Positions 13,195 through 23,832 of a DNA stretch of 64,000 nt are shown piece by piece (the first letter of the stretch is position 1; every line of letters starts with the position of its first letter). Source of the DNA: Physcia stellaris (lineage: Eukaryota; Ascomycota; Lecanoromycetes; Caliciales; Physciaceae). The position numbers and the translations under genes are program-made. The notes below the pieces were generated by a model, which worked only from the letters and a program-made list of their open reading frames with translations, made no database searches and was not told the origin of the DNA. Location: the NCBI GenBank assembly GCA_018902385.1, contig JABSSW010000020.1, positions 62,001-126,000 on the forward strand. Direction: 5' to 3'.

Positions 13195-13665
13195 TTGTTT
13201 GCGATACGTCAATCTCAATCATCACGTTGTTTTAAAAAATTATCTTTGTGAAATCTTGTAGCTCGATATCGAAATAATGATTTTTTCGTCTTTAATTAAT
13301 TGTATTCGATGTGAGTTGTGCAAGAAAAAGTTTCGAAAAATGTTGAATTTGATGATTTATGATTTTGAAAATGAGACGAAATATGTTTGTCGCGTTGTCT
13401 CTTCGTATTTCGCAATTGAATTGAACAGCAATCACAACGTATTATGAAATTATCTTTGTGAAATTTTGTAACTCGATATCGAAATAGCGATTTTCTCGTC
13501 TTCAATTAATTGTATTCGATGTGAGATGTGCAAAAAAAAACTTCGAAAAATGTTGAATTTGAGTGATGACGCGAAGATAAATACGATTATTTATTCGATT
13601 TTTGATTCAGACGTGTAGATAAAAAGCTCGAATTTTGTGACGCTTCGACTACACGACTCGAAACA
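13195..13665. repeat. Right subterminal repeat cluster, inner copy pair
   Basis: Two units of about 200-230 bases in tandem (about 13235-13437 and 13438-13665) share AATTATCTTTGTGAAAT, then CTCGATATCGAAATA. The second unit ends in a segment matching 13560-13665 to 14635-14744 of the outer cluster. This inner pair is more mutated than the outer pair, and nearly all differences are C-to-T at CpY or G-to-A at RpG. Confidence 0.65.
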
Positions 13666-13853
13666 AATAAATCGTTGTTTTGAATCTTCGCGATTGCAAT
13701 ATTACACAAAAACAGCACGATAAACTGATAACTAGCGTTTTTATCGAGTATTATTGATTTAGCTCAAAACATTCAGAACGCAATCAGAGTTATTTCAGAA
13801 TTGAACAGCATAATCAAAGTTATTTCAAAATTGAAATTTTCGAAGTCACGCAA

Positions 13854-13877
13854 TTGAACGTTCAATTGAACGTTCAA
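13854..13877. repeat. Perfect 24-base palindrome
   Basis: Two tandem copies of the self-complementary 12-mer TTGAACGTTCAA give a 24-base perfect palindrome, followed by a looser inverted repeat (GCGCAATGCAATTGCGC) at about 13880. It lies between the two right-hand repeat clusters. It could be a cruciform or protein-binding site of the element; no direct evidence. Confidence 0.55.
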
Positions 13878-14304
13878 TGCGCAATGCAATTGCGCAACAA
13901 ACATTACATATTATACATTTACAAGTTTGCTCGTGAATTTTTTCAAAAACATTCTCAATAAGAATTCATCGAAGTAGATCGTAGACGTTAAAAACAACAC
14001 AATATCACAACGAAGAGATCAATTTACGTGATTTTTACATCTTCAGAAAGCGCATGAAGAGTTTTACAATTTTGAACAATTATATGAAATTTATACGTTG
14101 TTGATGATTGCGATGCATGTCGTGCAACAACTGTACGAACTCGAGAACTTTGATGATTGATAGAATGAAATATAGTCGTTTTTCTCTTTGAGAACGTGAA
14201 TTATGTATTGATTGAATTTATCGACTTTAAGCAATACGAACGCAGAATTGATCAAAATTCTTCTCGATCGATCATTCGCGTTAAGCGATTTTACAGAATA
14301 TTTT

Positions 14305-14745
14305 ATTATAGGAAGATTCTATCTCGTTAGAACATTGTAATTCGATATCGAGTTAACAATTTTGTCGCTTTACATTGTTAAATTTCGTAATATTCGTTGC
14401 AATAATGAATTGCGCAATGTGTTTGATTTGACAATTTTTGAATTTGAAAATGTAAAGAAATGTGCGTTCACAACACGTTCGCATTGTTGCGCAATTCAAT
14501 TACACAACAATCACAATGTATTATGCAATTATCTCGCTAGAGCGTTGTAGCTCGATATCGAATTAACAATTTTGTCGCTTTACATTATTAAAATTCACAA
14601 TATTCGTGTGAATAATGAGCTTCGCAAAATGCTTGATTTGAGTGATGTCACGAAGCCAAATACGAATAAAAAGCCGATCTTTGGTCCAGACGTGTAGAAG
14701 AGAAGCCCGAGCTCTACGACGCTTCGGCTACACGGCCCGAGACAA
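14305..14745. repeat. Right subterminal repeat cluster, outer copy pair reaching the element end
   Basis: Two units (about 14310-14516 and 14517-14745) match the inner cluster. The last unit ends CGGCCCGAGACAA, the right terminus. The outer ~130 bases (from about 14615) keep CC, CT, AG and GG and look unmutated, while its counterpart at 13560-13665 is altered. Confidence 0.65.
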
Positions 14746-14753
14746 CCAGATGG
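14746..14753. repeat. Right copy of 8-base target-site duplication CCAGATGG
   Basis: Exact match to 1733-1740, directly next to the terminal GAGACAA. Confidence 0.75.
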
Positions 14754-15363
14754 TTGGGAGCGGAAATGACGGCAGATTGCATGAATTGGGATGATGCTTA
14801 AAACACCTGCATCATGCTTGCACGCAAAAGCTCGGAGTCGATTATCCCACGCGTCCTTCTTCGTCTTCTTCCATTGCAACCTCCAATGACTCTTATGATT
14901 GCTGGATTCCGCTCAAAGCACACCGTCTGTGAATAATAATAATAGTGTCTCGGTGCCACAGTCCAGACTTCAACACTAACCGAGATGGTCCCGGCACATC
15001 AATTGAAAATAATCGAACGGGATGCTCTCACGCAACGAATCAGGCAATTCCATCTGCCACACCTACCCTGTCGCTGTCAGTTCTGAGCCTAGCACCGCCA
15101 CCGGGCTTGCTGCTTGCCATGGACCAGGCTGAGAAGGTCTTAGCGATCCACCGAACAGGAGCCCTCTGTCGCCCTACCGTCTCTCGTCACCTCAGCCAAT
15201 CTCTCTGCAATCTGCAAGAATTTTCCCCGAACCTCTGCCTTTGCATGACGTTGTCTGTCTTCACCTTTTCTTTTCTGCTCCTTCCTTCATCCCACTTGCC
15301 ATCTTCGTCCTTTGTTACTTGACCTCTCGAATATATTTTGTTTCATACTACCACTTCGCCAAA
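14754..15363. other. Upstream region of the aquaporin gene
   Basis: About 600 bases of normal composition. A pyrimidine-rich stretch (about 15225-15355) leads up to the start codon, as often seen in fungal promoters. Open frames here are short and unconvincing. Confidence 0.5.
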
Positions 15364-16324
15364 ATGCAAAACCCTCTTCGTCGGCCTAGGAACAATCCTC
15401 CCCCTACCCAGGTCGCAGAACCCAGGTCCGAACGAAGAAGTAATGCAAATAGCGGAGACTACTTGGCCTCGGACGTTCGAGGCCATTTCATAGCAATGTC
15501 TGGGGAGTTCGTCGGAACAACCCTCTTCCTGTATTTTGCCTTCGCTGCCACTCAAATTGCCAATACCCTGACCCCGCCTGATGCCCCCAACCTCCAGCAA
15601 TTGATGTTCATCAGTCTCGCCTTTGGCTTTTCGCTTGCCGTCACCGCATGGGTCTTCTATAGGGTTTCTGGCGGTCTTTTCAATCCTGCTGTATGACCAC
15701 GGGGAATGCACCTGTACCGGGACAACTGCTGAATGAATACAGGTGACTTTTGGAATGGTGATTACCGGCACCTTGCCCTGGCTCCGTGGCCTTCTGTTGT
15801 TACCTCCACAAATGCTGGGTGGCATGGTAGCTGCCGGCTTGGTGTCGTGCATGTTTCCAGGCCCTATGCGAGTCGAGACCACCCTCCAGAATGGGACTTC
15901 GATCGCGCAGGGTCTATTCATTGAAATGTTTTTGACCGTGGAACTGGTCATTACCGTTCTTTTCTTGGCCGCTGAAAAGCAAAAGTCGACATTTATTGCA
16001 CCAGTTGCGATCGGCTTATCCTTATTCGTCGCCGAACTCGCAGGTACATTGTCATTCTCAAGCCTCTCCATCCTCTTCGACACTGACTCTGACGTGATAG
16101 GTGTCTTTTTCACTGGCGGATCCCTGAATCCTACTCGATCCTTCGGCCCTTGTGTTGCAAACCGTGACTTCCCTGGCTATCACTGGATCTACTGGCTCGG
16201 ACCAGTGCTGGGAGCTGCCATCGCTGGAGGTTATTACAAGTTCGCCAAGTGGAACAAGTACGAAGAAGCGAATCCTGGCCAAGACGACTCGCATGAGTCG
16301 GATGATGGCGACAAGGATTCGTAA
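15364..16324 (+). CDS. Aquaporin (MIP family)
   Basis: Exons 15364-15690, 15743-16043 and 16101-16324 give 283 residues in frame. The product is a six-helix water or small-solute channel of the plasma or inner membranes. The first signature is N107-P108-A109 (FNPAVTFG), split by intron 1. The second is GGSLNPTRSFG at about 219-222, with Thr in place of the usual Ala and the pore Arg kept. The N-terminus is a polar tail of about 45 residues and the C-terminus is acidic (DDSHESDDGDKDS). Length fits orthodox fungal aquaporins. ATG 15364 (CCAAAATGC) gives the usual N-terminus; the frame is open upstream but hydrophobic and unlike the family. Intron 2 is 57 bases, a multiple of three with no stop, so its retention would add 19 residues before the second signature. 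Substrate is not decidable. Confidence 0.93.
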
Positions 16325-17583
16325 GGGCTACGTACTTTCGGACTGCATACATACCTTTTTCGGGATAGAGTTGGGCTTGAAACACTTGAGCGTACATTTG
16401 AGCCAGTCACTGCATTTGATGGCGTTTGATAAATGTTGGTTTAGGAACCGAGCTTGAAGGATTATATACGAGGGCATTGAAGCTGGCTACGTTGAATACG
16501 GCCGGAAAGCGTAATACACTCGATTGACATCTGGTTGATTATATAGGAATCTTTAACATATTCCAGGATCTAGTCTTGGCGCCTTTGTGTGCTGATACTG
16601 GTTTTTCCGTCTCTTATTGTAGATCCCCAAAATGACTTTGTGCACAGCCGACAAATCGGCATAGAGCAGTGATGTCTATCATCTGCAGTGGCAGCCATTT
16701 CGACTACCATTGCCAGAGCACCGTGTCATAAGTAACGGAGACGCGGGATATCAACATAGTTGAAACATCATTGGTGCTTTCAGTATTCGTGTTCTTCACT
16801 TTGAAGACCTCGACTCCGATAAGTCTCCGTCATAGCCTAGTTGTCAAGAAAATCAATGAGCGCAAGTACGTTCTTCAGACAGGACAGAATCTCGGACTTT
16901 TGCCATAAGGGGTTCAAATCGAATTGGTGGACATTGCATCGCCAAGTCTACAGGAAGACGATTTCGCAACTTGGGTACTCTGCGTTCGACAGAAAGGGAG
17001 CAAGGACGGCCAGATTAGACGATTTTCTTATTGATGACTCCGTTTTCACTGCGATCAACGAAAGGACGGCTGCATGACTTGGATCTGTCTGATCCCGACG
17101 AAAAGATCCAAGGGTACCTCGATCAGGGGATTTGTCTGAAGACGCACGCGGTTCCATGGCTTTGGGGAGGAGGCGTTGAGCTTGGATGAATTGTCAGGAA
17201 GCCAGGGAATTCGGTTCTTCAGTGGTGCTGTCGAAGTCGTGCGACATCCTCGAGTGGTTTTAAGGTTTTGCCGTACATGATCAGGCAAAAGTTCAGCCTT
17301 TTCTCAGTATCATTACAATAGACAGGAAGAAGCTTGGTGGTAGGGGGATAAAAGCCGACCATTCCCGGTTCTAAGTCAACTGTACCTAATGACACCCGAG
17401 ATGAATAAGTATGCAAGTATGGAAAGGGGTATCAGGGTTTTCAAGGTGAATGGTGAGGTTTGGAAAGACCGGGTTTTTTGGCTAACCGCAACACTCCCGA
17501 ATAACAATTTCGAGAGAAATTCGAATACATTAGTAAATAACGCTTGCAAAAGGCAAGCTGAAAAGCTGCTTTCGTACATGGAA
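16325..17583. other. Intergenic with scattered weak frames
   Basis: Downstream of the aquaporin there is no strong gene. Minus-strand frames at 17416-17219 (GTVDLEPGMVGFYPP) and a plus frame 17389-17676 both have protein-like composition, but lack a consistent exon model. They may be remnants of the small genes that follow. Confidence 0.4.
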
Positions 17584-18191
17584 TTACTTTCTCCCCTTCC
17601 TGAATGCATAGACATCTCCTCGGATTTGGAAAATCACCGCCACCCGTTTTCCGTCTGGGATTTGGAGCGCATTTAGTCGCCAAATGGCGTTTAAAACTTT
17701 GAGAGAGCTCTTTCCACCTATACGCTTCCTTAAATTGCCTTTGTTAGAACTGATCTTATAGGTGAAGGGAACATGGGCGTAAATGGTGACGGTGCAGTCG
17801 AGGTTCTTCTCCATTTCTCCGGCTACCTAGAAGTCAGTCAGCATAGCTGTACCCAGGATAAGCAATTTCAGAGGGTACCTCTATATAGACGTTGTCCCCC
17901 CAAAATCTCCACTTTTTCGTCGAAGGACAAACTCTCGTCGTGGTTGGGGCCGAATGGGTCTATGTCTTGAGGATAGTGGCTGCCTAAGGTATCATTTGCG
18001 CTGGAGTTCCCGGGTGACTCATGCGGGAGAGTGATTATCTCTGGCTGGATCATACTGGCAACCGACTGTTGCTGGCTTCCTGCTCGACGACTTAAACCTC
18101 CATGTGGACTTCCGCTGTGGTTGGGGTATGCCAAGCCAAGACATGGAAGGAGAAGCCAGACGAGCTGAGAGAGAATGTAGCGAGAGAGCAT
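17584..18191 (-). CDS. Small secreted protein candidate (tentative)
   Basis: The minus frame from ATG 18191 begins with a good signal peptide (MLSRYILSQLVWLLLPCLGLA), then a Ser/Pro/Gly-rich segment with NHS, NSS and ND sites. An intron with GTACCC donor and a branch-like GCTGAC (about 17876-17821) would join it to VEKNL-like sequence containing CTVTIYAHVPFTYKI, ending at a stop near 17584. The joined product is about 185 residues. Choosing acceptor TTCTAGGTAG rather than TTCTAG is needed to stay in frame. I know no matching family. Neighbouring frames on both strands look equally degraded, so this may be a decayed gene. An effector role would be speculation. Confidence 0.35.
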
Positions 18192-18199
18192 GGTTCGTA

Positions 18200-18904
18200 A
18201 TGACTCGTCACTTAGAGCAAGACTGTTCTCGACTCCATCCCTGGCTCACTGGGTTGCAAGCAACAGGGAACCTTACTGACAAATCCATCAGCTTGAAGAA
18301 CAAGTGCCACGATGTGCAGCTCGGTAGCCTTGTTATCAGCTACCCTGTGTGTGATCTTGATCATGGAGGGTACGATCGGGGCTGGATTGCCGAAGGCAAC
18401 TGTATCGTCAGGTCCTTTCTACAAGGAAAGGTGTGTGGAGCACCCCTAGAGTGGGTAACCCATGAGAGCTAATATGAACGAAGCCTGCCGAAGATGATTG
18501 TTCAGAAAGCAGTAAACCGTCCTGAGGCCAGCTCGATAGGCGTCAAATTCAAGCCCTCATCCATACCGATCATCCCTCAAGCTGTGGGAGACGTACTGAT
18601 TCAAGCATTGTATACAACATATGAAGAATATGGGATCCGACCAAGTACTCTCCATGCATCATTCAACCACTCAGTCTCTGCGACAGGGCCGAGCGCTCCT
18701 GCGTACGCCGCCCGCGGCCAGATAATGGCGAGAGGAAATCAAACGGGAGACTACAAGTTGACAACTGTTCGAGTAGCTATAACTCTTTCCTTACTTGGAT
18801 TTGATTTCGCACAAAACCGAAATTTGACCGATCTTGTCCAATTCGACGTTGAGATGGTTGTTGACAAATGGTGGAGCCCGGAAGTTGTAATAGCTCAAGG
18901 CTAG
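18200..18904 (+). CDS. Hypothetical protein, probably interrupted
   Basis: Two adjacent plus frames look coding. The first, ending at about 18472, contains CHDVQLGSLVISYPVCDLDHG and EGNCIVRSFLQG, with several Cys as in a secreted domain. The second, 18494-18904, contains VGVKFKPSS-like and KLTTVRVAITLSLLGFDFAQN segments. They could be joined by a 39-base GT-AG gap (18455-18493), which is shorter than other introns in this window. The 5' part overlaps the signal-peptide exon on the other strand, so the start is unsafe. Family not recognised. Confidence 0.3.
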
Positions 18905-18955
18905 TTGAGAAACAAAGTCGACGTTTGAACGGTTCTTTAAAAGGTCGGAGAGATA

Positions 18956-19406
18956 TCAGATGTATCTAGCTCCTTCCTTGTATGAGGCGCGAAGGTGAAC
19001 TCTGAACGATACGTCGCTCCACATCGAGATTATCAATCGATTACTGTATTGACTTTGTATGCTTCTCGCTCCAACTACGAAAAGAGAAAATTGTGGGCCG
19101 GAGACATCGATCATTTGAAGCCCCTGGAAGTCATACTTTAGGCTTCCAACTGTACCCTCAATGCCGACCCGTAATGTGAGGCCTTGTCGCAACAGCGCCA
19201 GATCCTATCCCGCGAACATCTGTAGCTTCAGGTATGTTTAGTTCGGCGTTTCGGTATGTTCTTTTAGCAGACGCATGGTTCGTAGTGGTTCTGTTGCTGG
19301 AAGCGGAACCGGAAAGCCATGCCAGCAAAACGTCCAGATAAAGAGGATAGACTTTTGTTCGCGTAAGTTCGAGAAGAGCGCAAGTTTTATGCAGAGGAAA
19401 GCTCAA
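18956..19406 (-). CDS. Hypothetical protein, possibly a remnant
   Basis: The minus frame from 19406 starts with a hydrophobic stretch (YPLYLDVLLAWLSGSASS), and an overlapping frame ending at 18956 continues protein-like (GTVGSLKYDFQGLQMIDVSG). No clean intron joins them. It may be a decayed small gene. No family recognised and no function proposed. Confidence 0.22.
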
Positions 19407-19747
19407 TTAGTCAATGATGGCCTGAACCGAAAGGAGTAAAGTTCATGATGTCTGGATGAAGGACTTTGTGATAATTCAATGGGTTATCAGCAACTGTTGG
19501 CGTTGGCGGTGTCTTTACTTTGATGGAGATAGGAAAAAGTCTGTTCTGCATGTTGCTAGATTATGGACAGCTGCGTGATCTTATCATTCACCACGTGCCT
19601 GGAGGTGCTGGTACGTGCTCCTTCGAGCCAATGGTGCCATTTGTAAGCCGTGTGTGCATGAACTTTAGATTTATATGGGTGAGATCGTGCAAGGGTGGTT
19701 TTCATTCCTCTAATCCTGCAAGAGAATTTATGTGGACCATGCGGCTT

Positions 19748-21723
19748 CTAATGTGCTTGGTGCATTGATAGGCCGAGATCCTGCTTGATAATATCAGCTC
19801 CTCGTTCCGCCCACGCGTAAACGCTGGCCATGATATTGCCCCTAGGCACCATTGGTATGATGCTGGCATCGCAGACCCTTAAGTTCTTCGTCCCCCACAC
19901 TACCATTCTTTCGTTGACAACGCCCCCATTTGCTCTGCTCATCATACTGCAGCTACTGCAAAGATGGTGAAACGTAGCGCCGTAAGATCTCAGCAGGTCC
20001 CTCGCACGTTCAATGGTCTTGGCATCTTTACCCGCAGGTAGACGCCTGCCATTTGGTTTTAGGTAGGAGTCGAGTGGGGGAGTAGAGGCGATTTTCTCGA
20101 GGAATTGCTGATGTCGCGCGAACAACTCAATGTCCAAGGGGTGCGAAAGGTAGGCCGGATCAATATGTGGATGAGTCTCGTAGTTCGAAGAGGAAATGTG
20201 AGTGCTTCCACGTGAAAAGGGATGGGATAGCATGGAGAGTTGGGTGAAGTAGGATCCGTTAGTCGGAATGATTGCTGCACCTGATGAGACAGTATCGACT
20301 TCTGGATATATTCCCATACTGATCGGGATGATGACCGCACTGGCTTCAGTAGAGCTCTCTAGAAGTCTACGCAGAATATTGTGTTGAATGGTGATGCCGT
20401 GAGGAATGTTTGCAGTCTCCTGAGACGAGATATGCTTATCAAGTAGATGCTTGAGCTCCTTTTGGCCCATTGGGCTAGAGAAGCAGTCCATTGGTAGATA
20501 AGCCAGTGCCTGAACTGGGCTGTTCGCCAATGGACCAGTCCTTTCCAATTCATACTCCTGGACTGCGGTCTGTGCAAATGTGGGGTCTCTCAGCAATCGA
20601 TCTAGAGTCTCGACACCGTCGTTGACCTCATAACACAACCCTGTCGATTGATGATCTTGTAGGTTCTCTGGACCGATCAGTTAGTAAAGCCCGACTGGAC
20701 AGGTCTAGGGAACGTACCCCCAACGTTTGGATTGTCGATCAGAACTTCGATACCATGCGACCTCAGGAGAGTTGCATGACCAATTCCAGATAGCTCTAGA
20801 AGCTGTGGAGAGCTAACAGCGCCGGCTGAGAGAATGATTTCTTGGCGGGCTTGCATCATAATATCCTGGCCCGATTGGGAGACAATCACTCCAGTGGCAA
20901 TATAGTCTCCCGCAGCATCGATTTCTAACACGATCCGTTTGGCGTAGGTGTTCCTCAAAAGGAGAAGGTTAGGTCTACTCGATGCTTTCTGATAATACTC
21001 GTTACCGGAATGGCTTCGCTCCCTTGTGTCCCCAGTCACTGAACATGGGAGCGCATATGCTCCAATTGATGTGCCAGAGAGCGGGTCGCCGTTTATGCCG
21101 TAGCCGAGTGAGCTTAAGCTGTCAATCCAAGCTGCGTGCAAAGGGTCGATGAATGCAGGAAAAGAGCTTTGAATTGGACCGGATTTGCCCCGAAGATCAG
21201 GATCGAGATATTTATGGTGCGGAGTCGGGTTTTTGGGGCTGCACGCAGTCTGGAATCTCTGATAGTATGGCAACATGACCTCCCAGTCCCAACCTTCGAT
21301 ACCCAACTCAGCCGTCGTATCAACTGTAGCCCTCGACGGGTAGACCAAGGCCTGTAGATTGATAGCACTGGAACCTCCAAGCACCTTGCCTCGAGGAATC
21401 GGTACAGTCCGTCCATTGAGGTTGCTCTATAAATTCTGTTAGCGTTCCTAGTCTCGTGAAAAGTTCAGGCTGCTGCTAACCTGTGGGACTGAAGTATACT
21501 GCCAGTCAAAGTCGGGATTGCCAAGTAGCTGTGGGAAGAGTCCAGGTGTCGTTACGCGAGGATCGTTATTCCTATCTTCGCCAGCTTCAATGAGAAGTAC
21601 GGACACATTTGGATTCTCTGTTAAACGGTTTGCTATCACGCAACCTGCTGTGCCTCCACCTACGATGATAACATCATAAGTCTCTGACCCATTCGTATCT
21701 ACTCTTGCATTCAAGAACGACAT
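19748..21723 (-). CDS. GMC-family FAD oxidoreductase
   Basis: Exons 21723-21481, 21426-20718 and 20667-19748 give 623 residues in frame. This is a flavoenzyme of the glucose-methanol-choline family, which oxidises an alcohol group of an unknown substrate. The FAD-binding GGGTAG is at 22-27 with Glu46 (LLIEAGED) for the ribose. GMC signature 1 is GKVLGGSSAINLQALVYPS. Signature 2 is GAVSSPQLLELSGIG, followed by NVGENLQDH across the second intron. The C-terminal block has LRVCDASIIPMVPRGNIMASVYAWAE, keeping the catalytic Asn position. The usual HHxxGTxxM motif reads HHLCSSCSM, so the first catalytic His is present but Gly-Thr is replaced by Ser-Ser. There is no signal peptide, which suggests an intracellular enzyme. 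It is closest to the aryl-alcohol/choline-dehydrogenase-like branch. Confidence 0.9.
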
Positions 21724-23832
21724 TGCCAGTTATCGTAATTTAGTCCTCCCAAATCCGGATCTCGGAAGAGTTGTAATGTTACCAAAGCAAAGCATACAGC
21801 TTCAGAAGAGGAGAACTTCGACGCTGAATGATGGCATGACGATTTTCATTTCTCTCTTTCCTGAGTCACGGGTAATGATGCTATTCACAACTTCGGACCC
21901 ACCTTGAAAGAGAAGCGCCTGGACTACACGTGTAAATTCACAATTTAGCCGCACCGTTCAGATAGGAGTAGAGAAGGCAATCAGCACACTTTCATGATAG
22001 ATGTAATACCTGGTAAGAAGCTGGTGGTATCAATCTTTTCAGCTACCAAGCACAAGGGAAAGACTTCCTTGCTGTCGATCTATCGCTCGGATTACAGTCG
22101 AACAACTGTTGGGACATGGTTGTTCTTTGGATTGCTCTCATACCTTAGTGTGCCTCACTCACATGTGGCCACACGGCCGAGCGATGGTCACCTGTAGATA
22201 CGAACGTTGCTCATCGCATGCTTCAAACTGGAGTGTTCGTCAAACGGTGACGCCTTTCGGGCCGATTCAGCAGCATTTAAAATGCCAAGGGTACGATAGT
22301 AGATCCACCGAGCTTGCCGAGCTCCCCCTGAGATCGATAAGATTTCGACCTTCACCTTGTCATCCACACTCGCGTTCGACGACGGCATACATAGAGAGCA
22401 ACGAGTGATGGTATGGAACTACACCAAACGAAACCTACCTGAAGGGGCACTTTGCTTGGCAACGATGGCCGCCACCCCGGTTCCATGACCAGCTCTTCTG
22501 GCTTCGCCTCTTCAGTAAAGCAAACCACAGCTTGCCCCGGACCATGATCGGACACGCCGAGGAAAGCTTGTGGCTGGCATTGTCCCTCCTATCAAGGCTA
22601 CAAAACTTACCAATTACACTCTAGCTGCTAGATGGCACCACCCTGGACATGTTTGCCATTTCGCTTCGGGTATCGAGATAGCCTGAGGCTGCGGCTAGCT
22701 CGACCCCATACAGAACATTCCACAGTAAGAGAAAGGTGCGAGTATCTCTGGATGATACAGAGATAGAGCATTCATCGTGGTTCTAGGCGGTGAAAAGAGA
22801 TTGGTCGACTGAATAATCTGGAAAGGATGGTTTACCTGTCCAACACTTGTGAATATCCCGCCCGAAGAGTCTTCCATCGTGCGGGGAGAGCCCTTGGGTG
22901 GGTCTCACGCACCACTTTCCCGTGATAGTCATCTTACCCAGATTCAAGACATACCTTCCGCGCCATTCGCGATATGCGACGCATGTTGACTTCGTGCAGA
23001 CAGGCCCATTTGTACCTCTCCTCAAGTGGACGACTGGATTCGAGTTGATCGATCGACTCTATGCCACTGGACAAGGTCGCCGTGCTACGTTCTGCTTGCA
23101 CGTTGCGGCACAGTCACAGGGTATCGCTAGACAGCTCGAAGCAGATACGGTATCGATGAGCAGAGTTATTAGTACCCAGCCCGCTGTACCTTTCGGGTGA
23201 CATAAGACGAGTGGCCTCGGTGCTGAGCTTGGCAAGCCATGAAAAGCTACCGTAAGTAGTAAATTGCCATGGTAGCTGGAAGATAGCTATACCCTTTGGT
23301 GGAATTTGCATGGTGGGATTTTGCGGCAACATACTGTTTTTTTTGGGAGGCTTTTGGGTTGTGTGGCAAGCGTTTTGTGCTTGGCCACTCCAAGAAAGTA
23401 TGCTGGTCAGAAGGATTTCTGCGAAATGAACTCTATGAGATCCAATGGAGAGCGAGTCGGGTCGGACAGAATCCCAGGAAGGCCGTTCCGAGATGTCCTT
23501 CCCAATATCTTTTTGCCCTTGCAAAGGTCCAGCTGGATAGATTTAGAGGATTGAATGCTGATGGAAAAGTCCGTTGCGGAGAGCCCGACTTCGGACTAAC
23601 GATTTAGTTTCGAGCAGGATCAATAATAACGAAAAGAGCCCAGGAAATGTTGTTGTATTTGCATGGCTATTTAATCAGGAGCTATCAACAGTTACGGCTA
23701 ACAAGCTAGCAAACAAACAAGCAGACAGGAGGCGTACCTCAGATGAGTGGAGCGCCAAAGCCCATCCAGGAAGCTCAGCTTATTCAACAAAAATCCAACA
23801 TAGCAATATTCACATGAAGTCATCAGCTCGTA
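21724..23832. other. Intergenic, no gene recognised
   Basis: About 2.1 kb between the 5' end of the GMC gene and the 3' end of the sugar transporter. The longest frame (minus, 23524-23114) has no domain, no signal peptide and no plausible splice partners. I see nothing I can support. Confidence 0.45.

Larger units (their letters stand above)
1741..14745. mobile_element. 13-kb DNA-transposon-like element, heavily mutated, with 8-base TSD
   Basis: The whole AT-rich block lies between an 8-base direct repeat (CCAGATGG). Its ends are short inverted repeats: TTGTCTCAG on the left, and a right end whose reverse complement reads TTGTCTCGG. The left end has two tandem copies of an 83-base unit, and the right end has larger tandem units. 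Composition is extreme. By hand count in 2041-2160, all 15 C are followed by A or G and all 12 G follow T or C, so CC, CT, AG and GG are absent. Minus-strand traces inside match a DUF6589-like protein and a RecQ-type helicase. Both are Gly-, Pro- and Trp-free as they stand, so no working product is expected. The superfamily is not proven. The 8-base duplication suits hAT or Zisupton-like groups. That both genes belong to this one element is inferred from the boundaries. Confidence 0.7.

Noticed and set aside
1900-14600. AT-rich block as a centromere or plain isochore
   Set aside because: The block ends exactly at inverted termini next to an 8-base direct repeat, so an insertion explains it better.
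16905-16930. GGGGTTCAAATCG as a tRNA T-arm
   Set aside because: No matching acceptor or anticodon stem around it; no tRNA found anywhere in the window.
23114-23524. 136-codon minus-strand frame between the GMC and transporter genes
   Set aside because: No domain, signal or plausible exon partners.
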